Source: Leptodontidium sp. MPI-SDFR-AT-0119
Taxonomy: Eukaryota > Ascomycota > Leotiomycetes > Helotiales > Leptodontidiaceae
Assembly (NCBI GenBank): GCA_020726505.1
Contig: JAHLEZ010000009.1
Span: forward strand, 1,922,001-1,986,000
DNA length: 64,000 nt
Direction: 5' to 3'
The position numbers were made by a program, and so were the translations under genes. The notes beneath the pieces are model-generated. The model ran no database searches and was not told where the DNA came from. It saw nothing but the letters and a program-made list of their open reading frames with translations. Positions 1 to 11,256 of the stretch are shown here, piece after piece (the stretch's first letter is position 1; each line of letters begins with the position of its first letter).

Positions 1-96
1 GAGGGACCACATAAGCCAGAAGATGTACAGTCGTCGCTTAGAGAAACCAGCAACAGCCTCTTGATAAAGCTTGATCCTTGACTTCTAAAACCATAA

Positions 97-1804
97 TTAA
101 GCTTCTTCGTGTTCCTGTAATTCATCAGACTCTTCAAGTCCATCACTCCCACCAAAAAAACATCCAGTCAGGCTCGAGAAAAGACGTCGAGGGGGCTCCT
201 TAATTTGCCAGCACATCTTTTCAAACCCACTGTCTCCATCAATTGAGCTTGTTTCTGGAAAGGTCGACTCACGCAAATCCTCCAATGATTGGACCAAGCG
301 TCTCAGTGCTATAGCCAGGGTTCTGCTATTGGCAGCAGTGTACACCAGCCTGAACCTACCTGCGACCGGGCTAGAAAATGCCTGATGACCGTCAGCGTAC
401 CTTCCATATTTGTTCGTGGAATTGTGGTTCTCACCTCTCCAGGCTCTAGGTAGACCCCTTTACTCATCAGGTAGTATGTGAGCAGTAGCTCAGGGCTGTC
501 ACTGTCATTCTCTGGAAAGAACCGCAGCCACAGACTCAAGTCGACCCACAGAAACACGCCAGAATTGGAGACGTTGTATGCAATGTCATGATTGGACAGA
601 AACTCTGTCGCTTGGTTGTGCGCTGCCTCCAGTCGTCGTTGGTATAGAGCCAGAAATCTCGACACGCGGACCTGGTCTGCTAAGAAATGGCCGAAGAAGT
701 TATCTGCAAATGCGTTGACCCATGTAAAGGCTCTGTTACAATACTCAGTACAAATTCACAAATATCTGTGAGACCTGAAAGATGTATCTCACCCAAGCTT
801 TCTCACTGTCTGCTTCAAAACATCATTTCTGGTGACAAGCCATCCCAGGCGTAGACCTCCCATACCGAAGTCCTTGGATGCTCCTGACAAGCAGTGTATA
901 TTCTGCAGTGATACACCTTCGTCTTCTCGTAAGCTAAGCACGGAAGTAAAGCTGTCAAGGTTCGTCGCCGACCTCGATATTGACGACATCGCATAAATTT
1001 CGTCGGAGATAAAATGCATGCCTTCTAGCGCACAGAATTTAGCGATAGCAACCAGGGTACTGCGAGAATAAGTCCTTCCTAATGGGTTACATGGGTTGGA
1101 CAGCAGAATCGCGCGGACTTTGATGCCTCTCTCTGCTGCTTTTCTGCATGCAGACCTGAATTCTTCAAGTACGAGCTCGGAATTGTCTGCCTGAAATCGG
1201 TCCTCCACTGTGGTCATTGTCACTTCCACAATCTTCACCTCATTCTGAGCTCTTATATCATGCGCAAACATGCCGTACTCCGGCACGGGATACATGACTC
1301 CTTCACCTGCTTCACAGAGATTGAAGACCAAAGTGCTGATCAAGGCTGAGACCCCGTTGGTAGCCATAATTTGGGAAGGCAATATTCTGACACTGGGATG
1401 AAAATGGTTGTTTACATATTGGGCGATGCCCGCAAGAAGCTTGGGAGAGCCAGCTGTCGACCCATACTGGAGAGCTACAGATAATCAGTATCGGAGGTGC
1501 CATAGGAAAAGGAATACAAACATTGCTCTGCCGACGGCAGTATGTAGCGCCGGCTATATTTCAAAGCTTCAGGTTGCATCAGCACGTTTATTGAACTCCC
1601 AATATCTATGAGGCCATCTGGAGTGGTATCCGCATCGTAGGCTGGGAATTTTTCAACAATTCGCTGAAGATCGAACATCAACATTGGCTTGAGATTTTGA
1701 AGCCCACGACGCGAAGGCGGAAAATCTGAAGGATTGGCCATGCTTGCCAGATTTAATTCTTTTGATTTCAAACATCGATTGACGAAATCAGAGCATCTAT
1801 TCAA
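97..1804 (-). CDS. ACC-synthase-like PLP-dependent aminotransferase (4 exons)
   Basis: Fold-type I PLP enzyme of the 1-aminocyclopropane-1-carboxylate synthase/aminotransferase class I-II family, predicted soluble. My exon model on the minus strand is 1804-1522, 1474-793, 732-401 and 359-97. Phases agree and the sum is 1560 nt, giving 519 residues. Visible motifs: LQYGSTAGSP just after intron 1, NPCNPLG (substrate/PLP region), SDEIYA (PLP-ring Asp/Tyr), SGASKDFG with the Schiff-base Lys near residue 295, and GRFRLVYT carrying the carboxylate-binding Arg near the C-terminus. Introns are 47, 60 and 41 nt; the last is short, but only that junction restores the PG..GRFR spacing of the family. The first Met is used; a second Met 21 codons in is possible. 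In fungi such proteins are often cluster enzymes (for example GliI-type C-S lyases) and not true ACC synthases. It is divergent from the ABC transporter gene 602 bp away. Family is confident, substrate unknown. Confidence 0.9.
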
Positions 1805-2406
1805 TCATCCACCTAATCATCTTGGCAGTTAGATTTCTAGGGCTGTCGTCATTCGCAACCAACAGCACGTGCGAAGGGGAGAAACTGCCGAGCTGTTCAG
1901 CGCGAAGATCCACTGTCCGACGGGGCTATCTCTCACAAATTTGGCTTTTCCCCATCAAGAGACGTGGATCGAAGACAGAATACGGATGGCTCAAAGAGTG
2001 GGCTGGGCGCTCTCGTTACCTCCTTTGGGACTAGATCGGACACACCGCAACGACACCCTGCTACCGAGGCGGCGCAGAGTCACAATCGTGAAAATACTTG
2101 TGACGCTTAAACGCTCAGGCAGATAACAACTGGTTGGGTCCGGGAAGGGTTGCAACTGGAGGTTTATGCGATTGGAGGGATTGGAGGGATATGCAACTTG
2201 CCATTCCGGGTGGGCCGGAGATCTGCTTACTGGAAGCGAGCTGGTAGATGCATCGCATCCCAGCATGACTTTCATGGCCAACCGTGCTTGATGTATGTAG
2301 ACCTTTTGCCAAACCAGAAGTGGCGATCGATTGTTTTTGGATTTTATTATTCTGTTTTTACTGACTACTAGATGGTTTCCTATCTGTCGTTCACAAGTCA
2401 ATTCAA
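1805..2406. promoter_or_regulatory. Divergent intergenic promoter region
   Basis: 602 bp separate the start codons of the minus-strand aminotransferase and the plus-strand ABC transporter, so both promoters must lie here. Open frames in this stretch (about 1822-2401, both strands) have no family resemblance and overlap one another, so they are treated as noise. A purine-rich run with the unit GATTGGAGG repeated occurs near 2155-2195. No specific regulator site can be named from sequence alone. Confidence 0.5.
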
Positions 2407-5400
2407 ATGAGTCCCTCTAGCTTTCGCGCTGGGAATTGGGATGCGGCAGAGTCTCCTCTGTTCCCTCTCCAAGCAATGCATTCTCTTAGCATGTTAGAGC
2501 CCTCATGCGTTGTACAATTCGTTCAGTGAGTTTTACGACCTACTTTTCTCCAATATTGAATCGATTTAACAGATGTAGGATCGTTGCCGTTGCAGCCGCA
2601 AGTATATTCCTTCTTTCATTCGCCTCAAGTCTGGCTTTCGGGAAATCATCGCCTAGCAAATATTCCGCCTTGTCAACCAATACTTATGTATTTCTGGTAG
2701 GTTTTCACCGAAAATTTTAAACCGGCATATACTGATGGGCATATTCATAGTCTTGCCAAACGCTGCTATGCGGTTTCACCATCTTCAGAATGTCACAGGC
2801 CTACGCCATACCAACAGGAGCATCTCCACCATGGGCTACACTGTCCAACTTTATGTTACTTTCGGAAATTATTGGAAGCGTGACCTCGCTAGCACACTTT
2901 CTTAAAAGTCGGCCTCAGACCCAAAGGATCTTGTACATTTCGATCATGCTCTGTTGCGAGACAGTTGCTGCCTTCACCGTGAAGGATTTCTGGCAAAGCG
3001 CTTTCTCAGCCGCGCTTTACTTCTTCCTGTGTGCTGCGGAGCTGAGTCTCCCGGTATCGATACGTCTCCGAGAACGTTCGGCAATTGAAGAAGCCCCATT
3101 CTTCGCACGCGTCAACTTCTCGTGGCTCGCGGATTTATTCGATGGGGGTATGTTTTCTCTAGCTCTGAACATGCTGTCAGTCCCGGGAGACATGTTGCCA
3201 CAAGAAGTGTACCAAAAGTTCCCTAGAGCGGGCAGCGAACGGAGTAATTGTCTTCCGGGCTTTTGGCCATTGTTGTGGAAGACCTGCAGGAAAGAAGTCG
3301 TACTCAGCTTTTGTTTCGAGCTTGCGGACATTGCGTTCAAGTTCATTCAGCCATGGATCTTCCGAGCGTTCCTTTTATACCAACGGCCGTTTTTAGTTGC
3401 TGTTTTATTTGTCGTCAATATTGCAAATTCCGTCGCCAAGACACAGGCTTCCTACAATGTCAAGAAAGCTGGCCTGAAATTGAGATCCGGCCTAGCTATC
3501 GCTCTCTTCGAAAAGACTGTACTTCTACCTCCGACACACAACGAGAAGGTTTCGATCGCAAACCTGACAGAGATTGATACCCAAAGACTCCAAGATTTTG
3601 TCGTGTACGTCCATGCTGTGTGGTCAGCACCGTTACAAGCGGCGATATGCCTGAGTAGTATTGTTTTGGTCCTGGGCGGGAAGAGTGCTCTGGCTGCTTT
3701 GGTGATACTGGTGAGTCTGTTCTTCATCTTTTATTCTGATACCAGGGTTTTAATAATGCTGCAGTTGATGTCAATGCCTCTCTTCTCGCAAATGTCGTCC
3801 AAGATGAGTTATTGGCAGGGCCAAGGGATGATCGCGAAAGATGCTCGGATATCTCTCACGTCTGTAATCCTGCATAGAATCAAGACCGTAAAGTTGTACG
3901 GCCAACAATCCATCTGGGCTGGTAAGCTAGATTCGCTGCGAACTGAGGAATTACGTACAATGGGACCGATGGCATGGCTGACTGCAGCGATGAACGTCCT
4001 CATGCGATCAATCCCCATGATGATTTCCATTGCCGCATTTGGAACGGTCTTGGCGAGATCCGGGAGCTTGTCCAGCGAGAAGACGTTCCCCGCACTTCTT
4101 ATGTTTGGACTTTTGGTTCAGCCTTTGGCTTTAATTCCAATGGTCGCTGCAACATGGACGAATTGTATGGTATCGTACTCTAGGTTACAAGACTTTTTAT
4201 CTTTGGACGAGCTTGCATACCAGAGCTCGTCTGGTTCTATGTTCTGCAAATGGAACCATGCAGGTATTTCCTTGGACCATGTCACTTTCGGATGGCCAGA
4301 CGCTGCCTCAAAAGTTCTGTCAGGAACGACTCTATCTTTGACACATGGAAAGCTGGTAACGATCACAGGGCCCACTGGATCTGGAAAATCAACAGTTCTA
4401 CATATCAAGATGGGCATGGTGCAACCTCAAGAAGGGAGTGTTAGTATTCGAGGCACAATAGCGTACGTGCCTCAGAATGCCTGGCTTCTATCGGGAACGA
4501 TCAGGGACAACATCGTTCTGCACCACGGCTTCGACTTTTATTGGTACAGCAAAGTGATTGAAGCTTGTGCACTTGACATCGACTTCAAACTCCTGCCCAA
4601 CGGAGATAGCACACAGGTCGGAAGCATAGGTGCCTCTCTGTCTGGTGGTCAGAAAGCCAGAATTTCTCTCGCTCGTGCAGCGTATTCCAAAGCTCAGGTT
4701 ATATTCTTCGATGACCCTCTAGCTGCCGTGGACAACAACGTACGCGCACATCTGATTGAGAGGGTTCTCGGCCCCCGTGGAATCCTGAACGATAGATTGC
4801 GGGTTATTACAACCAGTTCCTCTCAGTTGGAAGGAATTGCGGATGTGGATTTCGCTTTGTCTGGAGGCAAGCTGGTGGATAGCAGGCCTAGCAGACTGGA
4901 GGTGTTGGCGACATCGAAGTTTCGTGGAGCTATTTCCGAGTTAAACTTCGAACATCTCGAGGGCGTATCACCCATGCCGACAGTGGTATCTGGCACGAAA
5001 CAGGGGTTTTCTAGTCCTGGACGAAGCAAAGCAAGTCTAGCAACATCGGTTAAGATCTTGGATAATGACACCGGAGCTGTCGAGCAAAGCACAGTCGCAC
5101 AAACAACAGAAGAAGAGGTATCACAATTGAGAGTCTCAAACAATGTGTACTGGAGATGGCTCGATTCTGCCGGCGTTTGGCGTTGGAGTCTTGTTTTGTT
5201 GGGCGTGGGACTTGCGCACGGAGCGAACGTTGCATCTGTCTATGTTCTAAGATTGATGGCAGATTTAGAATCAGCGGGTGCTCTGCTATATATGGGACTC
5301 TATTGTCTTTGCGAAGCCCTCCAAAGCATCTTGATCGGCGTATGGCTCATGGTGGCATGGTATCTATGCGAGCTCCCCACATCCTACAATCTGCATTCTC

Positions 5401-7096
5401 ATCTGGTCAAGGGGACTCTGGGAAGTCCGATGTTCTACTTTGACAACACGCCAATCGGCCAAATCATCAACCGCTTCACCAATGATCTATTGCGCATGGA
5501 CACCGCTCTCTATGGGGCTTGGCTTGGTATTCTGAACTCAGCAGTCCGGATTCTAACCGCCATCGCCATCTTGGTCGTGATGAGTCCAATTTCGCTATTG
5601 TACATTGTTCCGCTGCTTTTGATCTGCTGGCGAATACAGCACCAATACATAAGTGTCTGCTTACAGCTCAAGCGTCTGGAAACAAGCTCGCGGAGTCCAC
5701 TGCTCAACAACCTTCAACAGATCCAAACAGGGGCCGCTACTGTTCGTGCTTTCTCTTGCGCGGACCTGTTTCGAACGAAGCATCTTTTGGCCATTGAACG
5801 AAACATTGAAGCTAGTTTTTCACTATTCTGCTTGGAGCTTTGGCTGACAATGAGACTTGAGTTTTTTTCCACGTGAGTTCTGACTTAGTGGCTAGAGTCG
5901 CCAACGAGACGCCCCACTAACAGGCTTCTAGGATCATGCAAGCCCTATCTGCAGCTGTCTTGCTTTACCAAGATGTCGGGACTGGGTCTCTTGGACTCGT
6001 GATGACCTACCTGCTGCAGATCAGTGCCTATTTGACGAGCACGGTATTACTTCAGACACAGGTTGAATCTGAGATGGTTTCTGTGCAAAGGGTCCTCGCG
6101 CTCGGCGACAACATGCCAGAGGGAAGTAACAGTAACGGCGGCCAGACCATCGACCCGCCTGCAACCTGGCCACAAAATGGTGTAGTTACTTTCAAGGATT
6201 TTAGCGCAAGCTACTTTCCTGGTGCGGCATTATCGTTGCGAAATATCAGCCTCGACATCAAGTCACAGGAGAACATCGCTGTGGTCGGTAGAACTGGCGC
6301 AGGGAAATCGTCATTCGCACTCGCTGTTCTGCGGATTCTTGAGGCTGCAAGCGGTAGCATTTCGGTTGACGGAATCGACATCTCGCAGCTGAGTATTGAA
6401 GTTCTGAGATCACGAATAAGCATCATTCCTCAAGAATGCCAGGCTTTCACGGGGTCGGTCAGGGATAATCTAGATCCCACTCATGTTTATGATGACTCGC
6501 AAATACTTCGTGTCATACGTGACAGTCGCTTTCATGTCGGGTTTAGATCTGCACAAGCTGCCTTGGAGTTCATGCTTGTCGATGGAGGGTTGGTTGCCCT
6601 ACCCACCACGCATCTATTTGAACGCTGAACCGATCACAGTTCAAATATCTCTAGTGGCCAGAGACAGCTTCTTTCCTTGGCTCGCGCTATGTTGGTGAAC
6701 TCGAAAATTTTGATATTAGACGAAGGTAAGTCATCACGCGGATATCACTCACAACAAAATAAGGCCTGCTCCTAACAAATTGATAGCGACGGCAACTGTA
6801 GACACCGACACGGAACAGTTGATACAGAAGGCACTTCATGAGTATTTTAGCGATAAGACGACCATCACGATCGCGCACAGGCTCCAGACAATTGTGAGAT
6901 ATCTGACTGACTTCACTATCCTTCTGGAATAGTACTTACCTACTGACTGTTTGTTTAGATGGCAAGCGATCGTGTTGTGGTCTTGGATCAGGGTCGTGTG
7001 GCGGAGATTGGAACTCCTGAACAGTTGATTGAGGCTGAAGGTATCTTTGCTGGACTATTGAGAAATGAAGCTCAAAGTAAATACATACATAATTGA
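2407..7096 (+). CDS. ABCC-type (MRP-like) multidrug/metabolite ABC transporter, full size
   Basis: Integral membrane exporter with two TMD-NBD halves plus extra N-terminal helices, as in fungal ABCC transporters. My exon model is 2407-2525, 2573-2696, 2751-3710, 3765-5872, 5932-6588, 6640-6725, 6787-6893 and 6959-7096 (4299 nt, 1432 residues). NBD1 has Walker A GPTGSGKST, signature LSGGQKARISLARA and a Walker B ending in FFDD instead of DE, the usual degenerate ABCC NBD1 site. NBD2 has Walker A GRTGAGKSS, signature SSGQRQLLSLARA, Walker B ILILDEAT and the H-loop IAHRL. Two introns are hidden: 3711-3764 is an in-frame 54-nt intron with a strong GTGAGT donor, and 6589-6639 removes an apparent TGA and restores the NBD2 signature block. 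The start is set by an ATG followed by an intron in correct phase; the N-terminus is the least certain part. Substrate unknown; a cluster exporter role is inference from the divergent aminotransferase. Confidence 0.93.
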
Positions 7097-7414
7097 GGTG
7101 GTCGGTGGTCAGTGGCTGTCGTGTCTGGCATCCACTTTCGGGCACCACCACACGCGGCCAAGTCCTCGGCACTCAATTTCAGTGGCCCAGCTCCCGCTCC
7201 AGCACCCCAACTGTCCAATCTCTCATTGCACTCTCCGTCATACCTTCTGTCTTGGTAAATTCTCGCCGCAAGAAACATATAAAGGACACACACCCATCTA
7301 AAACCCACTCAGCTATCCACTCAGCTACATATCTTGGGAGATATCATCCGCTCATGTGCACTTACCTCAGCACACTCAGCTTGACAGTTATGCCTCCGCA
7401 CAGTGTATTCAATT
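7097..7414. other. Gene-poor stretch downstream of the ABC transporter
   Basis: Sequence of ordinary composition with no convincing coding region. Overlapping short frames on both strands show no domain. A TATA-like ATATAAAGG occurs at about 7278, followed by CT/CA-rich sequence as in fungal promoters, but no gene with recognisable product follows it before the repeat begins. It may be a leftover promoter of a lost gene. Confidence 0.3.
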
Positions 7415-7530
7415 GCCCAACCTTGCCTCTGCCTGCCCTTGGTTTAGGCAAGGCAGAGCAGCACTTTGGTATAGGCATAGGCAAGGCAATGCTGCAAAAT
7501 CTTGGTTTAGGCAAGGCAAGGCAGAGATAT
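7415..7530. repeat. GGCAAGGCA-rich repeat, copy 1
   Basis: A roughly 115-bp unit built from CCTTGCCT / TTGGTTTAGGCAAGGCA blocks. The first part is the reverse complement of the second, so the unit could fold. The order of blocks (pyrimidine-rich GCCT blocks, TTGGTTT, GGCAAGGCAGA, ATAGGCA, AAGGCAA, AAAATC, TTGGTTTAGGCA) is the same as in a second copy about 780 bp downstream. No coding sense. Confidence 0.7.
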
Positions 7531-7584
7531 ATTCTGGTAGAGGCGCAGGCAAGGCAAATACAATTTTGTTGCGTCAAAAATCTA

Positions 7585-7685
7585 ACTTCCCAATTAGGAA
7601 ATCATGACGTATTCGGAGATGGCTATACAACCTTAACTTCCCTTCCATTATCTACGCGTCGAATTTCACTTCCCGATTAGGAAAT
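7585..7685. repeat. Pair of near-identical 18-bp palindromic motifs
   Basis: ACTTCCCAATTAGGAAAT at 7585 and ACTTCCCGATTAGGAAAT at 7668 match at 17 of 18 positions, lie 83 bp apart in the same orientation, and are each close to palindromic (TTCC..AATTAGGAA). The spacer is non-coding. They could be a regulatory site pair or the remains of a small repeat. Confidence 0.5.
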
Positions 7686-8195
7686 AGTGAAGCTATTCAG
7701 AACTTCTATCCTCACTCCCATCATTAAAGATGTAGATTTCTTCAGGGGTAATCTAGTGCATTTGCGCTTCCATTTTACCTTCTCTCTTTGCGGTCTAAAA
7801 TAAGCCACATCCTCAAGCATTGAGTAGCCTCAATAATGTCAGATTTAAGTCGCAAGGAAGGGTTGGAGTACCGCCAGACTCTGGAGTAGTCAAATTACTA
7901 TCATCTGAGGCATTGCCAACGTCCATTAGATCAATAAAAACCATAGTGGTGATATGGTGTGGATAAAAGTGATGATTCTGAAGATTCGGGGCAGGATTTT
8001 TCTATCCTTTGAAGAAGATTACTTCAAGACGCGTGCTTGATCCAGGTGGCTGTTTACAGAAGGTCTAACAACCAAAAAAAAAAATGCGTTGTGGGATACT
8101 CGACGCGTCTCCCAAAGATCTTTGGCTGCGGTGAACCGAGCGTTTGACACACTGAATCTGACCAATCAGGGACCCCTAAAATACCCTAATTTGCT
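7686..8195. other. No recognisable gene
   Basis: About 500 bp of ordinary base composition between the two repeat copies. I see no open frame with family resemblance, no RNA gene and no clear insertion boundary. Confidence 0.4.
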
Positions 8196-8310
8196 GTGCC
8201 CTGCCCTGCCTATGCCTCTTATTGGTTTGGGCAAGGCAGATCGACGCTTCACAATAGGCAAAGGCAAGGTAAATCCCAAAATCATTGGTTTAGGCAGAGG
8301 AAGGCGCGGG
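8196..8310. repeat. GGCAAGGCA-rich repeat, copy 2
   Basis: Direct-orientation, diverged copy of the unit at 7415-7530. It again starts with CCTGCC/TATGCCT blocks, continues with TTGGTTTGGGCAAGGCAGA, ATAGGCAAAGGCAAGG and AAAATCATTGGTTTAGGCA. Differences are scattered, so the copies are not recent duplicates. Confidence 0.7.
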
Positions 8311-9143
8311 AAAGTGTGACGGTACAAGAGCATGAACGAGGTCGAATGCGACTTAGGTAAAATGATTGTTTACAAGGAAGAAAGAGATTCGTAAGGAAAT
8401 CTCTGACTTAAGCTATTTACACAATCTATTGATAAAGTGAGACTATTCACAAAATATGAAAGTCACCTGATCATTCCCTCACAGCTCTGGGGTCGAGTGC
8501 CCAGGCACAGCCAGTCTCTTTGGATTCGGCTTTGCAACGTCTGCTGCTACAAGACAGGAGGTTTACAATTTCTACGACGGTGGTCCTCCACAAGATTTGC
8601 ACCACGGCCGTCCCTTATCCATCTCCAGGCTCACATGAGAGAACATCACTCCTGCCGACGTCTGGGCAACAATATCAGATGCCGTTTCGTCGACCGTTCA
8701 TGGCGTATTAAGGCTGGCAATTGAAGCTGAATTTTTTGAATTTTTTAAATAAAACTTAAATCGAATAAATCGAATATTCGTATATACGATTTAAGGAATT
8801 CCGGCCTCTAATTCATTAGATTCAAAGCTTTTAAAAGTCGATTCGAAGGATTCATTAAATCGGCCTTGAATTCTTAACCTAAATATCTAATCTAACAGCA
8901 CTTCCCTTATACCCAATTTAACAGCAATTCCCCATATTATTCGACCTGTAAATCTCTACAAAAACAAGTCTTATACCTTGTGTATATAATCAAGCTGTCA
9001 GAGTAGCTATTGGAGTCGATGTTAGAGTTGTAAGGGCGGAGGGAGCGGGGATCGGAGGAATTATAGTTGTCGAAGATCTAAAAAGATCGGACATAATAGT
9101 ATCTGTGTTTTACTTTTATTAGGAAATTACATACAAATCAAAG
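8311..9143. other. Transition from gene island to AT-rich block, no gene
   Basis: Composition changes at about 8720 from balanced to strongly AT-rich, with runs such as GAATTTTTTGAATTTTTT and GATTCGAA-type words. Open frames at 8437-8724 have no similarity I recognise and overlap each other. This is the left border of the repeat-rich compartment. Confidence 0.5.
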
Positions 9144-9151
9144 ATTAACTT

Positions 9152-9378
9152 CAGCGTGAGAAAGAAAAATCAAGCTAATCAATTATAATTGATTATAATC
9201 TGATTTGATTTGATTTGCTACTATTGATAATCAGATTATAATTAGATTATAATCAATTATTTGTATGTAAATAATCAATTATAATCAAAATTAAAGATTT
9301 GATTACGTATATTTCGGCCTTGATTTGATTTTGATTAGGACCCCCTAATCAAATCAAATCAAATCATTTGTCACGCTG
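9152..9378. mobile_element. 227-bp hAT-type MITE
   Basis: Terminal inverted repeats begin CAGCGTGA and continue with similar A-rich sequence. The element is bounded by a perfect 8-bp duplication ATTAACTT (9144-9151 and 9379-9386), the target-site size of hAT elements. The interior is almost pure AT with many GATTATAATC / CAATTATAATTG words and has no coding capacity. The remnant hAT transposase gene begins 60 bp to its right, but the MITE has its own TSD and so is a separate insertion. Confidence 0.9.
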
Positions 9379-9446
9379 ATTAACTTACCCTCTATCAACT
9401 GTCCTGCCACATTGTTAAGACGCTACAAAATACTGTTCTTTAGTGC

Positions 9447-11256
9447 TTAAATATCAAGCTCCATTGCCGCCTTAATCAAAGCTATATCGACAGTATCTTC
9501 CGATTCGTACGCACTCCGTAAAAGCATTAACACTCGTATAGTTTCTGACTTCAACGAATGACGTCTAATACCGTACTCATCTCTGCAACCACTGAATAGT
9601 CGTTCAACGTCAACTTCTAAAGCAGAGTAAAGCAGCAGGTCTCTAGCTGCCGCGGCAAGACAAGGCCATTGAAAGGCATACTCTTTCCACCAAACGCGTA
9701 CGAAATCATGAGAATCGTTATTGCCCCAGTCCACAGGTGCCAACTAAAACCAGCGCTCAAGTTCTGCCTAGAGAGGTGCTATACTCACTGTCACGTTCTA
9801 CTCGTGTTGTTTCTATAAGGCCTTTCAACGTGCTACCAATAAACTAGCAGGTCGAGTCTCTGGCAGAGCTGTAGATAATAGTAGAGCTATTACAAGAGTA
9901 CCAACAACGCCAGTTTGAGGCTATTCTCTCTTGAAATATCTTTGAACGGCTAAGAGAATCGAATCAGCCTTGTCTGACATCATATCCTTAATCAACGACG
10001 TACGGCAGCGAGGATCAAGAATATAAGCAGCGTACAGCATAATATGCTTTTCCAGCTTCCTAGTGTACTTCACGTGCTTCATTTTGCCCTACTCAAAAGC
10101 AACGCGAATTGATTGGTCAAGCTATAAATAGATACCAGAGCCAGTTGTAACCTTCTCTATCAAGTCGTCCAAATCCCAGTACAACTCCAAGCTTTATACA
10201 ATTAATAGCATTGCTTTTAAAACGCGAAGAGTAATCTCTTTAAAAGGTGCTAGCACGTACGCAAGTTAGGTCAAAGACACGACCTCTTCAGTAGTAAGCA
10301 AGAGACACTTGACTTAAGAGTAAGAGTTGCAAAAGTCACTATATTCGGCTTCCAGTTCGAGGTACTAAACAATCATATCATAAGCAGAATTCCAACACGT
10401 ATCGACGTCGTAAATTAGCTTCCGATTCGATACTCGTAGTAGCTTCGCCTAGTCTTCCTCTCTCTATAAACTCCGTAAAATCCAGAGGTTAAGAAATCTG
10501 ACTTTGGCAATAGCGCTACGACTATTATCCTTAGGGATAACATAGTCCGCGCTTTTGAAAGTTTTCTCCCATAAATCTAAAGTCTTCTTTACTTTAATAG
10601 TAGAGCCAGCTTTAAGGGAGAAAAAAACGTCTTTGCAGATCAGATTAATCACGTAAGACAACGAATAAAGCTTAACTTTCCATAAAACCGCATTCGAGGT
10701 CGTACAAGAGAAGGCTAGTCGTCGTACTCTTCTTTTAAGCGTTAAAAAAGGTGGTAGCAAAGGGTACCGTTATTGCTAGCGTTGTCCCCCGTAATAGCAA
10801 AGAGCTTATGTTTCAGCTTTAACTCCTCTAAGAGCTTTATAGTAATCTCTGCCAGACATTCTCCGGTGTGTTCCCCTTTAACCTATATAAATTCGAGCAC
10901 CTCCTCTCTCTCTTCGAAGTCTAGAGTATACTAATAGCCGATAATTGCGAAAATCGGCTTTCGATTCAGACTAGTCCACATGTCAAGGGTGAAGGAGATC
11001 GAGACGCAATTAATATCAAGATCGTACCGTAACTTGTCGCGGCGAACTAAGAAATCGTCGTAAATATAGTTCCGTAAAGTTACTCGATTCTTATAGGCAC
11101 ATTAGTTTCCGTGCGTAAGAAATATCTCTTGAAACTCCTTAGTTTCAATTATAAAACACTTTAATAGATATTAACGATTCTTTAAAGAGTTCTAACGACG
11201 ACGATAGTAATAGCATTATAAACTTTACTACTATATTTATAGCAAGTAAGGCATAG
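9447..11256 (-). pseudogene. hAT-family transposase, RIP-degraded
   Basis: Minus-strand remnant read in pieces with many stops. The C-terminal piece (9743-9447) is a clear hAT dimerisation domain: WW..(F)..PCLAAAARDLLL followed by ERLFSG and a terminal Leu-rich stretch. Further upstream on the minus strand come HLFLTLK, LAEITIKLLEELKLKHKLFAITGDNASNN (10.8-10.9 kb; shown here only as the family landmarks TGDNASNN and KHKL) and SFTLDMWTS near 11.0 kb, all in the hAT order. Stops are largely TAG/TAA at positions where the family has Trp or Gln. A non-functional relic of the fungal hAT (Restless-like) class. The N-terminal BED finger was not found. Confidence 0.85.

Noticed and set aside
360..400. 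Reading the aminotransferase 3' end through 309-345 or with other splice pairs
   Set aside because: Those junctions either shift phase or lose the PG..GRFR spacing; only the 41-nt intron 360-400 keeps the frame and the family pattern.
1822..2401. Short plus- and minus-strand frames between the aminotransferase and the transporter
   Set aside because: They overlap each other and have no domain; the stretch is better explained as a shared promoter.
6626..6628. TGA as a nonsense mutation that kills the ABC transporter
   Set aside because: A 51-nt intron with correct phase removes it and restores the canonical NBD2 signature region, so the gene is better read as spliced.
7415..8310. CRISPR-like array
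   Set aside because: The repeats are irregular, lack uniform spacers and lie in eukaryotic DNA.
8437..8724. 95-codon frame as a gene
   Set aside because: Overlapping frames, no domain, and it straddles the composition change at about 8720.
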